Origin: CAYRJD01 sp964424585
Lineage (GTDB): Bacteria; Actinomycetota; Acidimicrobiia; Acidimicrobiales; Poriferisodalaceae
DNA length: 25,030 bases
NCBI GenBank assembly: GCA_964424585.1
Contig: CAYRJD010000067.1
Coordinates: forward strand, 1 to 25,030
Direction of reading: 5' to 3'
The position numbers and the translations under genes are program-made. Below are positions 7,205 through 17,300 of this stretch, in pieces (positions within the stretch are counted from its first letter, which is position 1; each line of letters starts with the position of its first letter). The notes beneath the pieces were generated by a model. The model saw only the letters and a program-made list of their open reading frames with translations. It was not told the origin of the DNA and made no database searches.

Positions 7205-8077
7205 GTGGCCGCCGCGACGACCGAGCCAGCGACGCTGGTGCGTCTGCGCGACGAGCTGCGCGCGCTGGGTGACGTGGTGGTGGCGTTCAGCGGCGGCGTC
7301 GACTCTGCGTTGTTGGCGTGGGTCGCGAGCGACACGCTGGGGCGCGACGCCGCCCGCTGCGTGACCGCCGTGTCGCCCAGCCTCGCCACCGACGAGCTGG
7401 CCGACTGCGAGCGCCTGGCCGCCGAGTGGAACCTCAACTGGCACACCGTTTCGACCGACGAGCACGAGCGGCCCGACTACCAGCTCAACGATGCCAACCG
7501 CTGCTACGTGTGCAAGAGCGCGTTGATGGACGCGCTAGCTAAAGCGAGCGCGTCGGAAGACATCGCGCTAGCTAAAGCGAGCGCGCCGGAAGACATTGCG
7601 CTGGATGCCCGTCTCGCGCCCGGCGCGGTCGTCACACTCGGCGTCAACACCGACGACCTGGGCGACCATCGGCCCGGCCAGCAAGCAGCGCTCGAACGAG
7701 GGGCGCGGTTTCCGCTGGTCGACGCGCGCCTAGCCAAGCGCGACGTGCGTGAACTCAGCGCGCACTTGGGGCTGGCGACGTGGGACAAGCCAGCGGCCGC
7801 GTGCTTGGCGTCGAGGGTGCCGTACGGCACGACGGTTACCGTGGCGCTGCTCGACCGCATCGGGCGTGCCGAGTCCGCTCTGCGGCGGCTGGGCTTTCGC
7901 CAGCTGCGCGTGCGCGACTACGGCGACACCGCCCGCGTCGAGCTCGAGTTGTGCGACCTAGCCCGAGCACTCGAAGCGCGCGAGGCGATAGTGGCTGCGC
8001 TCAAAGCCTGCGGTTATGGCTACGTCACGGTCGACTTGGAGGGCTTTCGTTCGGGCAACCTCAACGCAGCGCTGTGA
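7205..8077 (+). CDS. larE: ATP-dependent sacrificial sulfur transferase LarE
   Basis: LarE adenylates the pyridinium dicarboxylate precursor and transfers sulfur during synthesis of the nickel-pincer cofactor (of lactate racemase and relatives). The 290-aa product begins at GTG 7205. The PP-loop SGGVDS is at 29-34, NRCYVCK at 98-104, GVNTDDLGDHRPGQ at 146-159, and KPAAACLASRVPYG at 195-208. Cys200 matches the sacrificial cysteine of single-cysteine LarE proteins, so this copy likely destroys one cysteine per sulfur given. Residues 110-131 hold a tandem 11-residue duplication absent from the usual family. larB and larC are not in the window. Its stop overlaps the next gene's GTG in GTGA. Confidence 0.92.
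   Translation: MAAATTEPATLVRLRDELRALGDVVVAFSGGVDSALLAWVASDTLGRDAARCVTAVSPSLATDELADCERLAAEWNLNWHTVSTDEHERPDYQLNDANRCYVCKSALMDALAKASASEDIALAKASAPEDIALDARLAPGAVVTLGVNTDDLGDHRPGQQAALERGARFPLVDARLAKRDVRELSAHLGLATWDKPAAACLASRVPYGTTVTVALLDRIGRAESALRRLGFRQLRVRDYGDTARVELELCDLARALEAREAIVAALKACGYGYVTVDLEGFRSGNLNAAL
7532..7597 (+). repeat. 33-bp in-frame tandem duplication inside larE
   Basis: Units 7532-7564 and 7565-7597 differ at only two bases and encode ALAKASASEDI then ALAKASAPEDI. A further GCGCT at 7598-7602 starts a third unit. It sits in the segment between the CYVCK motif and the GVNTDD block. Confidence 0.97.
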
Positions 8078-8424
8078 TCGTCGCGCTGATGGTCGACCTG
8101 ATGGATCGCAGCCGACTGGGCGCGGCCGACGTTCGCTTCGTGAAAGACGCGACGCAGTTCTCCTACGCGCTCGCGGCTCACGACGGCGCTGCGCCCGTGC
8201 TGGCTATCGCCGACCTGACGCTCACGGGCGCGGCGGAGGCGTGCGCGACAGCGCAGCCAGCCACGCGGGTGGTGGCCTTCGCGCCGCACGAGCGGGTGAG
8301 CGAGCTGGCGGCCCCGGCCGCGCACAGCCACACCGAAGCGTGGGCGCGCTCGAAGTTCTTTCGCAAGCTCGGCGAGCTGGTCGCTTGGGCCGACGAGCAA
8401 GCGTCTCGTGACGGGCTGACGTGA
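8074..8424 (+). CDS. Small receiver-like protein of unknown function
   Basis: A 116-aa protein starting at GTG 8074, in the GTGA overlapping the larE stop; an open frame continues upstream through larE but that part is a shadow. It resembles a single Rossmann/receiver-like domain: strand IVALMV, a helix beginning DLMDRSRLG, strand 3 VLAIADLT with Asp47 where a receiver carries its phosphate, a later strand TRVVAFAP, then SKFFRKLGELVAWAD. The paired acidic residues normally ending strand 1 are not clearly present and there is no output domain, so it may be a pseudo-receiver. The second GTGA overlap couples it to glnD. A link to nitrogen signalling is suggested by position only. Confidence 0.75.
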   Translation: MIVALMVDLMDRSRLGAADVRFVKDATQFSYALAAHDGAAPVLAIADLTLTGAAEACATAQPATRVVAFAPHERVSELAAPAAHSHTEAWARSKFFRKLGELVAWADEQASRDGLT

Positions 8425-10871
8425 CCGACGACGCTGTCAGCGCGCTCATCAGCCGGTTCGTCGCCGACCGCAACGATCTGCTGGCTGCGCGCGCAGCCGG
8501 CGACGGCAGCGTTTCCGAGCTTCCGGCCGACCTCGCCGCGCTCACGCAGCGCTGGCTGGTTGACCTGTTCGACTCGGTGACGAGCGATGGCGCAGATGCC
8601 GACCAAATGGCGAACAGAGCCGGCGTAGCGCTGGTCGCCATCGGCGGTCTGGGTCGAGCCGAGCTGTGCCCCAGCAGCGACATCGACTTGTTGCTGTGCC
8701 ACGCCGATGGCGTCGACACCGGCGACCTCGCGGATCGCATCTGGTATCCGGTGTGGGACAGCAAGCTCAAGCTCGGCCACGCGGTGCGCAGCATCGACGC
8801 GTCGATAGAGCTGGCGAGCACCAACATCGACACCTGCACCGGCTTGGCTGATGCCCGTCACATCGCCGGCGACGCCTCGGTGACCGACACGCTGACCGAG
8901 CGCGTGGCGCGGCTGTGGCGTGACAACGCCGATGCCCAGCTAGCCGCGCTTCACAAGGCAGTGCTCCGCAACCAGCGAGGCAGCGGCGAGGTCGCCTACC
9001 TGCTCGAACCCGACCTCAAGCTGGGTCGCGGCGGCCTGCGCGACATCCACGCCATCGGCTGGGCGACCTCGGTGAGCGATCACCTCAACTCTGCTGATGC
9101 CGAGCGTCTCGACGCGGCGCATCGCCTGCTGCTCCATGCCCGGGTGGCGCTTCACCTGCTCACCGGCCACAGCAGCGACACGCTGGTCATTGACGAGCAA
9201 GACGCCGTCGCCGACCTGCTGGGTTACGGCGATGCCGACGCGCTGATGGCTGACATCTCGCGCGCCGCGCGGGAGGTGGCGTTTATCTCAGATGAGTTCT
9301 GGCGCACGACGCTCGCGGCTGCCGACCTGACGACGGTCAACGCCGCAGCCAGCCGAGCAGCGCAGATGGCCGACGTCGACGAAAGCGTGGCCAGCTTGCT
9401 GGGCCGCGGAGTCGAACTGCGAGCCAACCAAGTGGTCATCGACCCGGCCGGTGACGGCGCGAGCGATGACCCGCTGCTGGTGCTGCGGGCCGCAGCCGTC
9501 GCCGCCGCGCTAGAAGCGCCGCTGGCGCGCGCCAGCCTCGACTACTGCGCGCAGCATCCTCCCACCCTCGGCGAGGTGTGGCCGCCCGAGGCTCGCGAGC
9601 TGCTGGTCACCTTGCTGCTGAGCGGCCCAGGTGCGGTCGACGTGATCGAGGCGCTCGATTTCGTCGGCGTGTGGGGCACGCTCATTCCCGAGTGGCTGCC
9701 GTGTCGCAACAAGCCGCAGCGCTCGCGCTACCACAAGTTCACCGTCGACCGTCACTTGATGGAAGCAGCCGCTCAAGCTGCCACCAAGCTCGACGACGTC
9801 GAACGCCCCGACCTGCTGGTGGTCGCCGCGTTGCTGCACGACATCGGCAAGGGCTACCCGGGCAACCACAGCGTCGTCGGCACGGCACTGGCGCCGCCGA
9901 TCATGCGGCGCTGGGGCTTTTCCGACGAAGACGCCGCCGTCGTCGCCAAGCTCATCACCCACCACCTGCTGCTCACCGACGTCGCCACCCGCCGCGACCT
10001 CCACGACCCGCTCACCATCGAAGGCGTCGCCGAGGCGGTCGAGACGCAAGAGTTTCTGCGGCTGCTGCGCGCGCTGGTCGAAGCCGACTGCATCGCGACC
10101 GGCCCGATGGCGTGGAGCGACTGGATCGCGAACCTGGTCGACACGCTGGTCGACTTCGTCGCCGATCACCTCAAGGGCGCGCCTGCCGCCGCGCAAGATG
10201 TCGACGCTGCCCGCACTCCGCTGGGTGCGGAACCTGTCAGCGCCGACATCGCCGAGCGTCTGGCGAGCGGCGGCACGCACGTCGTCGGCGAAGGCGACAC
10301 CCTCACGATCGTCACCGTCGACGCGCCGGGCGTCTTTTCCCGTGCGGCAGGCGCGCTGGCGCTGCGCGGACTAGAGGTGCGCGAGGCCGAGGCTTACTCA
10401 AGTCCGCTCGGAGGTTCGCGTGAGGGCACCAGCGCACGGCCGAGCGCCACCGCCGCGGTCTCGGCGTTCAAGATTGCACCACCCGACACGCCGGTCGACT
10501 GGGGCCGCATAGCCCACGACGTCAAGCTGGCGTTGAGCGGCGAGCTGGCCTTGCGGGCACGCATCGCGCAGCGCGCCCAGCTGTACCGACGGCGCGCGGC
10601 GCTGGCCGCGGTGACCGCCGAGACGACCGTTCGCTTCGACACCGCCGCCACCGACGCGACGATCGTGGAGGTGCGCACCGAAGACCGCACCGGCGTGCTC
10701 TACAGCGTCACCCGCACGCTCGCGGACATGGGCCTCGACATTCGCTCCGCGAAGATTCAGACGCTCGCGAACGTCGTGGTCGACACGTTTTACGTCGTGG
10801 GGCCGCACGGATCTACGCTCGGTGAGCAGCACCAGCGCGAAATCGAGATGGAACTCAAGCACGCCCTCTAG
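8421..10871 (+). CDS. glnD: [Protein-PII] uridylyltransferase / uridylyl-removing enzyme
   Basis: GlnD modifies PII proteins according to glutamine level and so controls nitrogen assimilation. The 816-aa protein has the full domain order. The nucleotidyltransferase domain has GGLGRAELCPSSDIDLLL (75-92), with Asp87 and Asp89 as metal ligands. The GlnD linker contains KLGRGGLRDIH (200-210) and RYHKFTVDRH (436-445). The HD domain has LLHDIGKGYPGNHS (471-484; His473, Asp474), which removes uridylyl groups. Two C-terminal ACT domains begin near TLTIVTVDAPGVFSRAAGAL and ATIVEVRTEDRTGVLYSVTR. An Ala/Ser-rich insert separates them. Some actinobacterial GlnD enzymes adenylylate rather than uridylylate; sequence cannot decide. 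GTG start overlaps the previous stop. No glnB/glnK is visible. Confidence 0.94.
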   Translation: MTDDAVSALISRFVADRNDLLAARAAGDGSVSELPADLAALTQRWLVDLFDSVTSDGADADQMANRAGVALVAIGGLGRAELCPSSDIDLLLCHADGVDTGDLADRIWYPVWDSKLKLGHAVRSIDASIELASTNIDTCTGLADARHIAGDASVTDTLTERVARLWRDNADAQLAALHKAVLRNQRGSGEVAYLLEPDLKLGRGGLRDIHAIGWATSVSDHLNSADAERLDAAHRLLLHARVALHLLTGHSSDTLVIDEQDAVADLLGYGDADALMADISRAAREVAFISDEFWRTTLAAADLTTVNAAASRAAQMADVDESVASLLGRGVELRANQVVIDPAGDGASDDPLLVLRAAAVAAALEAPLARASLDYCAQHPPTLGEVWPPEARELLVTLLLSGPGAVDVIEALDFVGVWGTLIPEWLPCRNKPQRSRYHKFTVDRHLMEAAAQAATKLDDVERPDLLVVAALLHDIGKGYPGNHSVVGTALAPPIMRRWGFSDEDAAVVAKLITHHLLLTDVATRRDLHDPLTIEGVAEAVETQEFLRLLRALVEADCIATGPMAWSDWIANLVDTLVDFVADHLKGAPAAAQDVDAARTPLGAEPVSADIAERLASGGTHVVGEGDTLTIVTVDAPGVFSRAAGALALRGLEVREAEAYSSPLGGSREGTSARPSATAAVSAFKIAPPDTPVDWGRIAHDVKLALSGELALRARIAQRAQLYRRRAALAAVTAETTVRFDTAATDATIVEVRTEDRTGVLYSVTRTLADMGLDIRSAKIQTLANVVVDTFYVVGPHGSTLGEQHQREIEMELKHAL

Positions 10872-10894
10872 CCCTCGCGAGCGGGCGGCGCCAG

Positions 10895-13468
10895 CTACTC
10901 GTGCGAGATGGCCGCCAGCACGTTCATGCGCGCCGCGCGCCGTGCAGGCAAGATCGCCGCGACGACGCCGACCACCACGCTGAGCACCAGCACGAGGACG
11001 AGTTGTCCGAACGGAATGGCGACGCCGCTGATGAACGACGGCGGCATCGCGGCGAGCGCGATGAGCCCGAACACGACGCCCAGCGCGACGCCCAGCAGCC
11101 CGCCGAACGTGGTGACGATGACGCCCTCCCAGCGGATCATGCGGCGCGTCTGACGGCGGGTCATGCCGACCGCTCGCAGCAACCCGATCTCGCGGGTGCG
11201 CTCGAACACCGACAGCATCTGCGTGTTGATCACGCCGAGCGCGGCGATCACGATGGCGAACACCAGCAGCGCGTTCACCACCGCCAGCAGCTGGTCGATC
11301 TGGTCTTCTGAGGTTTGCTGAAACTCCGCGCCGTCTTGCAGGTCGATCTCTGGGTAACTCGCAGCGACCTCTTCAAGTCGCCACCGCACCGCTTCGGCGT
11401 CGTAGCCGTCAGCGACAGCCACCATGGAGAACGTGTCGTATTGGACGGTCGAGTCGAAGACTTGCTCATAGGTCGGCAAGCCGATCACCCAGTTGCCGAC
11501 GATGGTGGCGTCGTCGAAGATTGCGACGACAGGCAGCTGACGCTCGCCCAGCGGGAACGTCGCGCTCAGCACGTCGCCCACGGCGATGTCGTTGTCGGTG
11601 GCGTTGTCTTGGTGCACCAGCACGCCGCCGGCATCTAGGCCCGCTTGGCTGCCCGCGACGAAGCCAGCGTCGAGCATCTCATCGAACGCCGCTTCGTGCA
11701 CGCCGATGATGTCTTGGGGCGTGCCGTCGATCAGCGCACGCGCCCCGAAGCCGCCTCGCAGTCCCACAGCCAACTCGACCTCGTCGAGTTCGTTGAGCGA
11801 GGCAACCAGCTGCGGGCTGACGCCGATGCCGGGGTCGCCGCCTCCTGCCGACGTCACGTAGTAGTCGGCATCGAGCGAGCTGCCCAGGGCGTCTACGAAC
11901 GTCTTCTTGAAGCTGGTGCCGACGATGAGCACCATCACGACCAGCGCCAAGCCCACCATCAGCGCGGAGGCCGTCGCAGACGTGCGCTGCGGGTTGCGGC
12001 CGGCGTTGTTGCGGGCGAGCGCGCCGGCGACGTTGCCGATACGGCTCACCGGCGCGCCCAAGATGTTCGCTACTCGCCGGGCGACGAGCGGGCTGAGCAG
12101 CGCCACCGCGATGAACAGCGCCAGCGAGCCAGCCGCCAGCGCGATGAGCCTCCTGACGGTCGAGAAGTCTCCCAGCACGCCCGCCACCAGCAGCGCCGCG
12201 CCGAGCACGCCGAAGATGACGCCCACGACGTTGCGTCGCGTGTTGCCGCGCGTCTGCAGCGTCACGCCTTCGCTCAGTGCTGCGATGGGCGGAATGGTCG
12301 CGGCGCGACGAGCCGGCGCGTATGCCGCGATGGTGGTCACGCCCACGCCGACGATGAGCGACACCAGCCACGTTCTCGGCGCGATCGACACGCCCGCCAG
12401 CGGCAAGCCGCCGCCGTCGAAGCCCTGATCGATGATGAAGGTGATGAGCGACGCGACGCCCAACCCCGCAACCGCTCCGACGACCGAAGCCAGCAAGCCG
12501 ATCAGCACCGACTCACCCAAGACAGAACGCCGAATTTGCGAGCCCGTCGCGCCCAAACATCGCAGCAACCCCAGCTCGCGAATCCGCTGGCCCAGCACTA
12601 TCGCGAACGTGTTGTTGATGATGAACGCAGAAACCACCAGCGCGACCGCGGCGAACGCCAGCAACGCGTATTGGAAGACGTCGATGATGGTGTCGAACTC
12701 GGCGCTGAACTCTTGTGCGACGACGTCGCCCGACACTGCCTCAAAGCCCGCTGGCAGCGCGCCGTCGATGTAGGCGGCTAGCTCTTCGGGGTCGTCGCCG
12801 GGCTGCCCTGCCACGTCGAGGGTGTGAAAGCCCGTCGGCAGGTTGAACAGCGACCTGGTGGTGGGTTCGTCGAACAGGGCGAGCACTTGGCCTAAGTCGT
12901 TCTCTTCGCCTTGGCCGGCGAACGTGACCACGCCGACCAGCTCGTAGTCGGCAGGCGGCGCCAGCGCGCGCACGTTGATCGTTTGGCCCAGTTCAAAGTC
13001 GAGGTCGCCGACTGCGGGAGCGTCGAGCACGACCTCACCGGGCCCTGGCGGCCTGCCTTCGAGCAGTTCGAACGTCGAGCCGTCGCCTTCGACGTAGTTG
13101 AAGCCGAACACCGGCGGACCGCCGCCGCCGATGCGGGTTGGCACCTCGTCTACTAGATACGACAAGTTGAGCTGGCCCTGTATTAGGCCGACCGTTGACG
13201 TCACCCCGTCCAGACCTTCGACCAGCTCGACAATTTCAGGCGGAACCGGCGGGCGGGAGTTGTTGTCGCCCTCTAACGCTTGCGCGCCGCGCACCTGCAC
13301 GTTGACCGACTCGCCGATGTCGTCGGCTAAGTCGCCGAACGCTTTGCGCAGGCTGTCGGCGAGCACGAACGAGCCAGACACGAACGCGACGCCCAGCACG
13401 ACCGCGAACGTGGTGAGCGCGAAGCGGAGCTTGCGTTGGGCGAGCGACCGCAGCGTGACCTTGAACAT
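10895..13468 (-). CDS. ABC transporter permease, FtsX/MacB type
   Basis: An 857-aa membrane protein with two tandem FtsX-type permease modules. Membrane segments are visible near residues 15-38 (LTTFAVVLGVAFVSGSFVLA), ~265-290, ~315-345, ~368-388, ~415-460, ~500-522 and three after ~735. An extracytoplasmic MacB-like domain (~50-255, acidic, rich in Gly and Pro) follows the first segment, and a second lies between ~525 and ~735. Each module carries the coupling-helix pattern RIRELGLLRCLGAT and RTREIGLLRAVGMT. The ATPase is encoded 4 nt upstream. Such pairs act as mechanotransmission complexes, lipoprotein or drug exporters; the substrate is unknown. It ends convergently 23 nt from glnD. Confidence 0.92.
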   Translation of the reverse strand: MFKVTLRSLAQRKLRFALTTFAVVLGVAFVSGSFVLADSLRKAFGDLADDIGESVNVQVRGAQALEGDNNSRPPVPPEIVELVEGLDGVTSTVGLIQGQLNLSYLVDEVPTRIGGGGPPVFGFNYVEGDGSTFELLEGRPPGPGEVVLDAPAVGDLDFELGQTINVRALAPPADYELVGVVTFAGQGEENDLGQVLALFDEPTTRSLFNLPTGFHTLDVAGQPGDDPEELAAYIDGALPAGFEAVSGDVVAQEFSAEFDTIIDVFQYALLAFAAVALVVSAFIINNTFAIVLGQRIRELGLLRCLGATGSQIRRSVLGESVLIGLLASVVGAVAGLGVASLITFIIDQGFDGGGLPLAGVSIAPRTWLVSLIVGVGVTTIAAYAPARRAATIPPIAALSEGVTLQTRGNTRRNVVGVIFGVLGAALLVAGVLGDFSTVRRLIALAAGSLALFIAVALLSPLVARRVANILGAPVSRIGNVAGALARNNAGRNPQRTSATASALMVGLALVVMVLIVGTSFKKTFVDALGSSLDADYYVTSAGGGDPGIGVSPQLVASLNELDEVELAVGLRGGFGARALIDGTPQDIIGVHEAAFDEMLDAGFVAGSQAGLDAGGVLVHQDNATDNDIAVGDVLSATFPLGERQLPVVAIFDDATIVGNWVIGLPTYEQVFDSTVQYDTFSMVAVADGYDAEAVRWRLEEVAASYPEIDLQDGAEFQQTSEDQIDQLLAVVNALLVFAIVIAALGVINTQMLSVFERTREIGLLRAVGMTRRQTRRMIRWEGVIVTTFGGLLGVALGVVFGLIALAAMPPSFISGVAIPFGQLVLVLVLSVVVGVVAAILPARRAARMNVLAAISHE

Positions 13469-13472
13469 CGGC

Positions 13473-14243
13473 TCAGTCGCCCAGCGATTTGAGGGTGTCG
13501 AGCACCGTGTCGGCGTCTGGGTTGCGCAGCTCTTTCACGATCTGCCCGTCGACCAGGAAGACGACTCGGTCGGCGAACGAGGCGGCGTGCGCGTCGTGGG
13601 TGACCATGACGATGGTCTGGTGCAGCTCGTCGACTGCCCGCCTGATGAAGTTCAAGATTTCGGTGCCGGTGCGGCTGTCTAAGTTGCCGGTCGGTTCGTC
13701 TGCGAACACGATCGTCGGTTTCGACACCAGCGCTCGGGCTACGGCTACGCGCTGCTGCTGTCCGCCCGACAGTTCGGTGGGCCGGTGCTTGAGCCGATCG
13801 GCTAGCCCGACCGCGCCAACTACCTGGTCGTACCACTCCTGGTCGACTTCGGTGCCGCCCAAGGTGAGCGGCAACAAGATGTTTTCTTGCGCCGTCAGCG
13901 TGGGCACGAGGTTGAACGCCTGAAACACGAAGCCGACGGCCTCTCGACGCATCAACGTCAGCTCGCGCTCAGACAGTTCGCCCAGGTCTTGATTGCCGAT
14001 CAGCACTTGGCCTTCGGTGAGTTCATCGAGCCCTGCCATGCAGTGCATCAGCGTGGATTTGCCCGAGCCTGACGGCCCCATCACGGCGGTGAGTTCGCCT
14101 TCAACAAACGCGATAGACAGCGAGTCGAGCGCGGTTACCGCTGTGTCGTGGGTGCCGTAGACCTTGACCGCGTTGTTGGCTTGAGCCGCAACTGCGGTGC
14201 GGTTTGCTGGGAGGTCTGCTGATCGGTATTCGGCGACAGTCAT
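13473..14243 (-). CDS. ABC transporter ATP-binding protein (MacB/LolD type)
   Basis: ATPase partner of the FtsX-type permease. Walker A is GPSGSGKST, the Q-loop lies in FVFQAFNLVPTLTAQEN, the signature is LSGGQQQRVAVARAL, Walker B is IVFADEPTGNLD, and the switch histidine is in MVTHD. The length (256 aa from ATG 14243) is normal. A GTG at 14252 would add three residues, but a TAGCCT hexamer ends directly before it, so a transcript from that promoter would start past it; I therefore prefer the ATG. It is the first gene of a two-gene operon and diverges from the cyclase-ATPase regulator gene. Confidence 0.93.
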   Translation of the reverse strand: MTVAEYRSADLPANRTAVAAQANNAVKVYGTHDTAVTALDSLSIAFVEGELTAVMGPSGSGKSTLMHCMAGLDELTEGQVLIGNQDLGELSERELTLMRREAVGFVFQAFNLVPTLTAQENILLPLTLGGTEVDQEWYDQVVGAVGLADRLKHRPTELSGGQQQRVAVARALVSKPTIVFADEPTGNLDSRTGTEILNFIRRAVDELHQTIVMVTHDAHAASFADRVVFLVDGQIVKELRNPDADTVLDTLKSLGD

Positions 14244-14252
14244 AGAGCGCAC

Positions 14253-14258
14253 AGGCTA
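14253..14258 (-). promoter_or_regulatory. Predicted -10 element (TAGCCT) for the ABC operon
   Basis: TAGCCT on the minus strand ends 9 nt before ATG 14243, leaving a leader of about 0-3 nt. No clear -35. It lies in the 77-bp divergent region shared with the cyclase gene. Confidence 0.4.
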
Positions 14259-14308
14259 GGGCGGCACGCCGGCGCGCCGAACACCGGAACTGCGCGCCAG
14301 CGCGTTTC

Positions 14309-14314
14309 TACACT
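14309..14314 (+). promoter_or_regulatory. Predicted -10 element (TACACT) for the cyclase-ATPase gene
   Basis: TACACT is a good TAnnnT match ending 6 nt before GTG 14321, and no ribosome site precedes that GTG, so a leaderless transcript is the simplest reading. A -35 is not evident (GGAACT at 17-nt spacing is poor). Confidence 0.5.
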
Positions 14315-14320
14315 GCGGCA

Positions 14321-17300
14321 GTGACTTTGTGCCGCACCTGTAGCCAGCAGGTTCCAGACGGGGCACGCTTTTGCCCGAACTGCGGGCAGCTGCAGCACCA
14401 AACCGAAGATCGTCGGGTCATCACGGTGCTGTTCGCCGACCTGGTCGGCTTCACCGGTTTGAGCGAAGACGCCGACCCAGAGAACGTGAAGCGGCTCATC
14501 GACACGTGCTTCCAGCAGCTGGTGGCTGACGTGCGGGCGTTCGGCGGCACGGTCGACAAGATCTTGGGCGACGCGATCATGGCGCTGTTCGGCGCGCCCA
14601 CCGCGCACGAAGACGACCCCGAGCGGGCGCTGCGAGCGGCGTTTCGGATGCGGCGCAGCTTGGAGTCGGTGTCGGTCGAGCGTGGCTTGGATTTGCGGCT
14701 GTGCATCGGCATCAACACCGGCGAGGTGCTGGCGGGCGCGCTGACCGCTGGCGGCGACTACACGGCGATGGGCGACACGGTCAACATCGCCAGCCGGCTA
14801 CAAGAGATGGCGTCGGCCGGTGAGGTGCTGGTCGGGCCCGAAACACGGTCGGCGACCGTCAACGTCGTCGACTACACCGAGCGCGGCGAGCTGACGATCC
14901 GCGGACGCGACGAGCCGCTCGAGGTGTTCGTCGCGACCGGCGAACTCGCGCCGCCTGGTCGTCGCCGCAGCTCGGCTCGCACGCCGCTGATCGGCCGCAA
15001 CCTCGAGCTGGGCCAGCTGTCTGCGGCGGTGGCGACCGCGGTGGCGCGCCGGCGCGCGCATCACCTGCAGGTCGTCGGCGAAGCCGGGATGGGCAAGACG
15101 CGACTGGCGGAAGAGGTCGCCGAGGCCGCCGAAACCCAGCACGGCGCGATCGTGCTCGACAGCATGGTGCTGGCGTACGACGAAGCGAACCCGCTGCGAG
15201 CGGTCGGCGACGCGATAGCCGGAGCCGCCGGAGTCGAACTCGACCAAACCACCGAAGAAGCCTCCGACACCATCGAGCAGCTCATTCGCCAGGCGCTCAG
15301 CGCGCCCGCACACACGGTTGAGGCCGACGCCAACCAGCTGCACGCACACGGCGGCGCGGCGTCGTTCGGGCGTGCGCGCGGCGGCGCCGAGCGGTCGGCG
15401 TCGACCGACGAGCGACATCTCGACAGCCAGGTCGCCGAGGCGACCGACTTGATACTGGCGATGATCGGCCGGGTTCAGGCCACGACCGTCGGCGCGGCGA
15501 GCCCGACCGGCGACCTCGACGCTCGCACCGAAGCGACGTTCACGTTGCTGTCTGTGCTGTTCGCCGCGCTGGCTCGCCAGCAGCCCACCATCTTGCTGCT
15601 GGGCGACATCCACTGGGCAGACGACCGGCTGTATCGCCTGCTGGAACGCCTGCTCGCCGATCTGGGCAACCTGCCGTTCGTGCTGATCACCACCGCTCGC
15701 TGGGACTTAGACGAGCCGCGCTGGCTGGCGCCGGTCGGGCGGCACAGCACGGTCACGATGAACCTCGACCCGCTCAGCCGCGACGCGACCGCCGAGCTGG
15801 TGAAGACGCTGCTGGGTTTTGCTCCGCCGCCCGCGATGGCCGACCAGCTGCACGCCCGCAGCGGCGGCAACCCGTTCTTCTTAGAAGAAATCAGCACGCT
15901 GCTGCGCGACGCGGGCGTGGTCGGCTCGGGCGTGGCGAGCACGGATGAAGCGGGCGCGGGACTCGACCTCGACCGACCGATCGCGCAGCTGCCGGGCACG
16001 CTGCGCGGCCTCGTCGCGGCGCGGCTCGACGCGCTGGCGGTCACCGAGCGCCGGATGATTGACGACGCGGCGGTGCTGGGCCGGGGCGGCAGCAGGGCCG
16101 ACCTGTTCGCGCTGGGCTCCGACGGCTCCGATGGCGCAGGTGCAGCCGCGCTAGCCGACGCAGATGCCCGTGCAGGTGGGGGCGAGGGTGCCGAGCTGAG
16201 TTCCGCGTTCCAGCGGCTGGTCGACAAAGACCTGCTGGTGACCGACGGGCGGTCGTGGTGGTTTCGGTCTGACCTGGTGCGCGACGTCGCCTACCAGATG
16301 CTCACGCGCGTCGAGCGGGCGCGCCGGCACCTCAACATCGCGAACTGGCTGGCGTCGGAGATCGACAACCGCCCGCAGGAGTACGTGGCGGTGGTCGCCG
16401 ATCACTACGCCAGCGCGGTCGAGACTGGCTCAGACCTGACGGCGACCGGCAGCGAGTTCGGCCCGGCGCTCGTCGACCTAGCTGTCGAGTGGCTGGGCCG
16501 AGCCGGCGAGCAAGCCGCCGAGCGCGAGAGCCACTACGCCGCCGAGCGCGTCTTCCAGCGAGCGATCGAGATGCTGGGCGAGGCCGACCCGCGGCTCATC
16601 GCGATGGCGCTCGGTCGGGGCAACGCGCGGCTGGGCCTGCGCGAGCTCACCGGCGCCCGTGCCGATGCCGAGCTGGCCCGCGCGCTGGCGACGCTGTCGG
16701 GCGACCGCCTGTCGAGCGCGCGGGGGCTGCGCTTGCTGGGCGAGATTGCGGCGAGCAGCGACGAGCACTCTGAGGCCGAGAAGCTGCTGGCCGAGGCACT
16801 CGAACGGTTCACCGCGCTGGGCGAGGTGCGCGAGGCGGCAGACGCGCTGCGCTTGCGCGGCGTCGCGCTGATGCGCGGCGGCGACTTCGACCGCGCCGAC
16901 CGCTACTTGAACGAGGCTCACGCCACGCTGGGTCACCTGGGCGACGAGATCGGCGTGGCGTGGTGCCTGGAAAACCTGGCTTGGCTTTCGTTTCAGCGTG
17001 GCCACATCGACGAGGCGCACGAACGGGTCGAACTGGCGATCAGCAGGTTCAACGACGTGGGTGACCGGCGCGGCGTCGCGGCGTCGCGGGCGCTGCTGGC
17101 GTTCTTGCTGTTCTACGTCGGCGAGCGGGAAGACGCCGAGCGGATGGCGCTCGAGGTGCGCGAAGAGGTTTCCGAGCGAGGCGACCGGTTCGTCGAGGCG
17201 CTGATGGAGCTGCTGCTGGGTTCGATCTCGCTGTGGTCAGGCCGGGCGGCTGGCGCCATCGATCGGGCGAAGGGCGCGGAGGGAGTGTTCCGCAAGGCGC

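Noticed and set aside
7780..8073. A 214-aa protein starting inside larE
   Set aside because: The upstream part is in another frame of larE and is rich in Arg/Gly; the receiver-like domain begins at GTG 8074, overlapping the larE stop.
11645..12781. A 378-aa gene on the plus strand inside the permease gene
   Set aside because: It is rich in Arg/His/Gln/Asp as expected of an antisense frame in high-GC DNA, and the minus-strand frame encodes a clear FtsX-type permease.
14286..14306. An ECF-sigma promoter (GGAAC ... CGTT) before the cyclase gene
   Set aside because: The two boxes are only 12 nt apart, too short for the usual 16-17-nt spacing.
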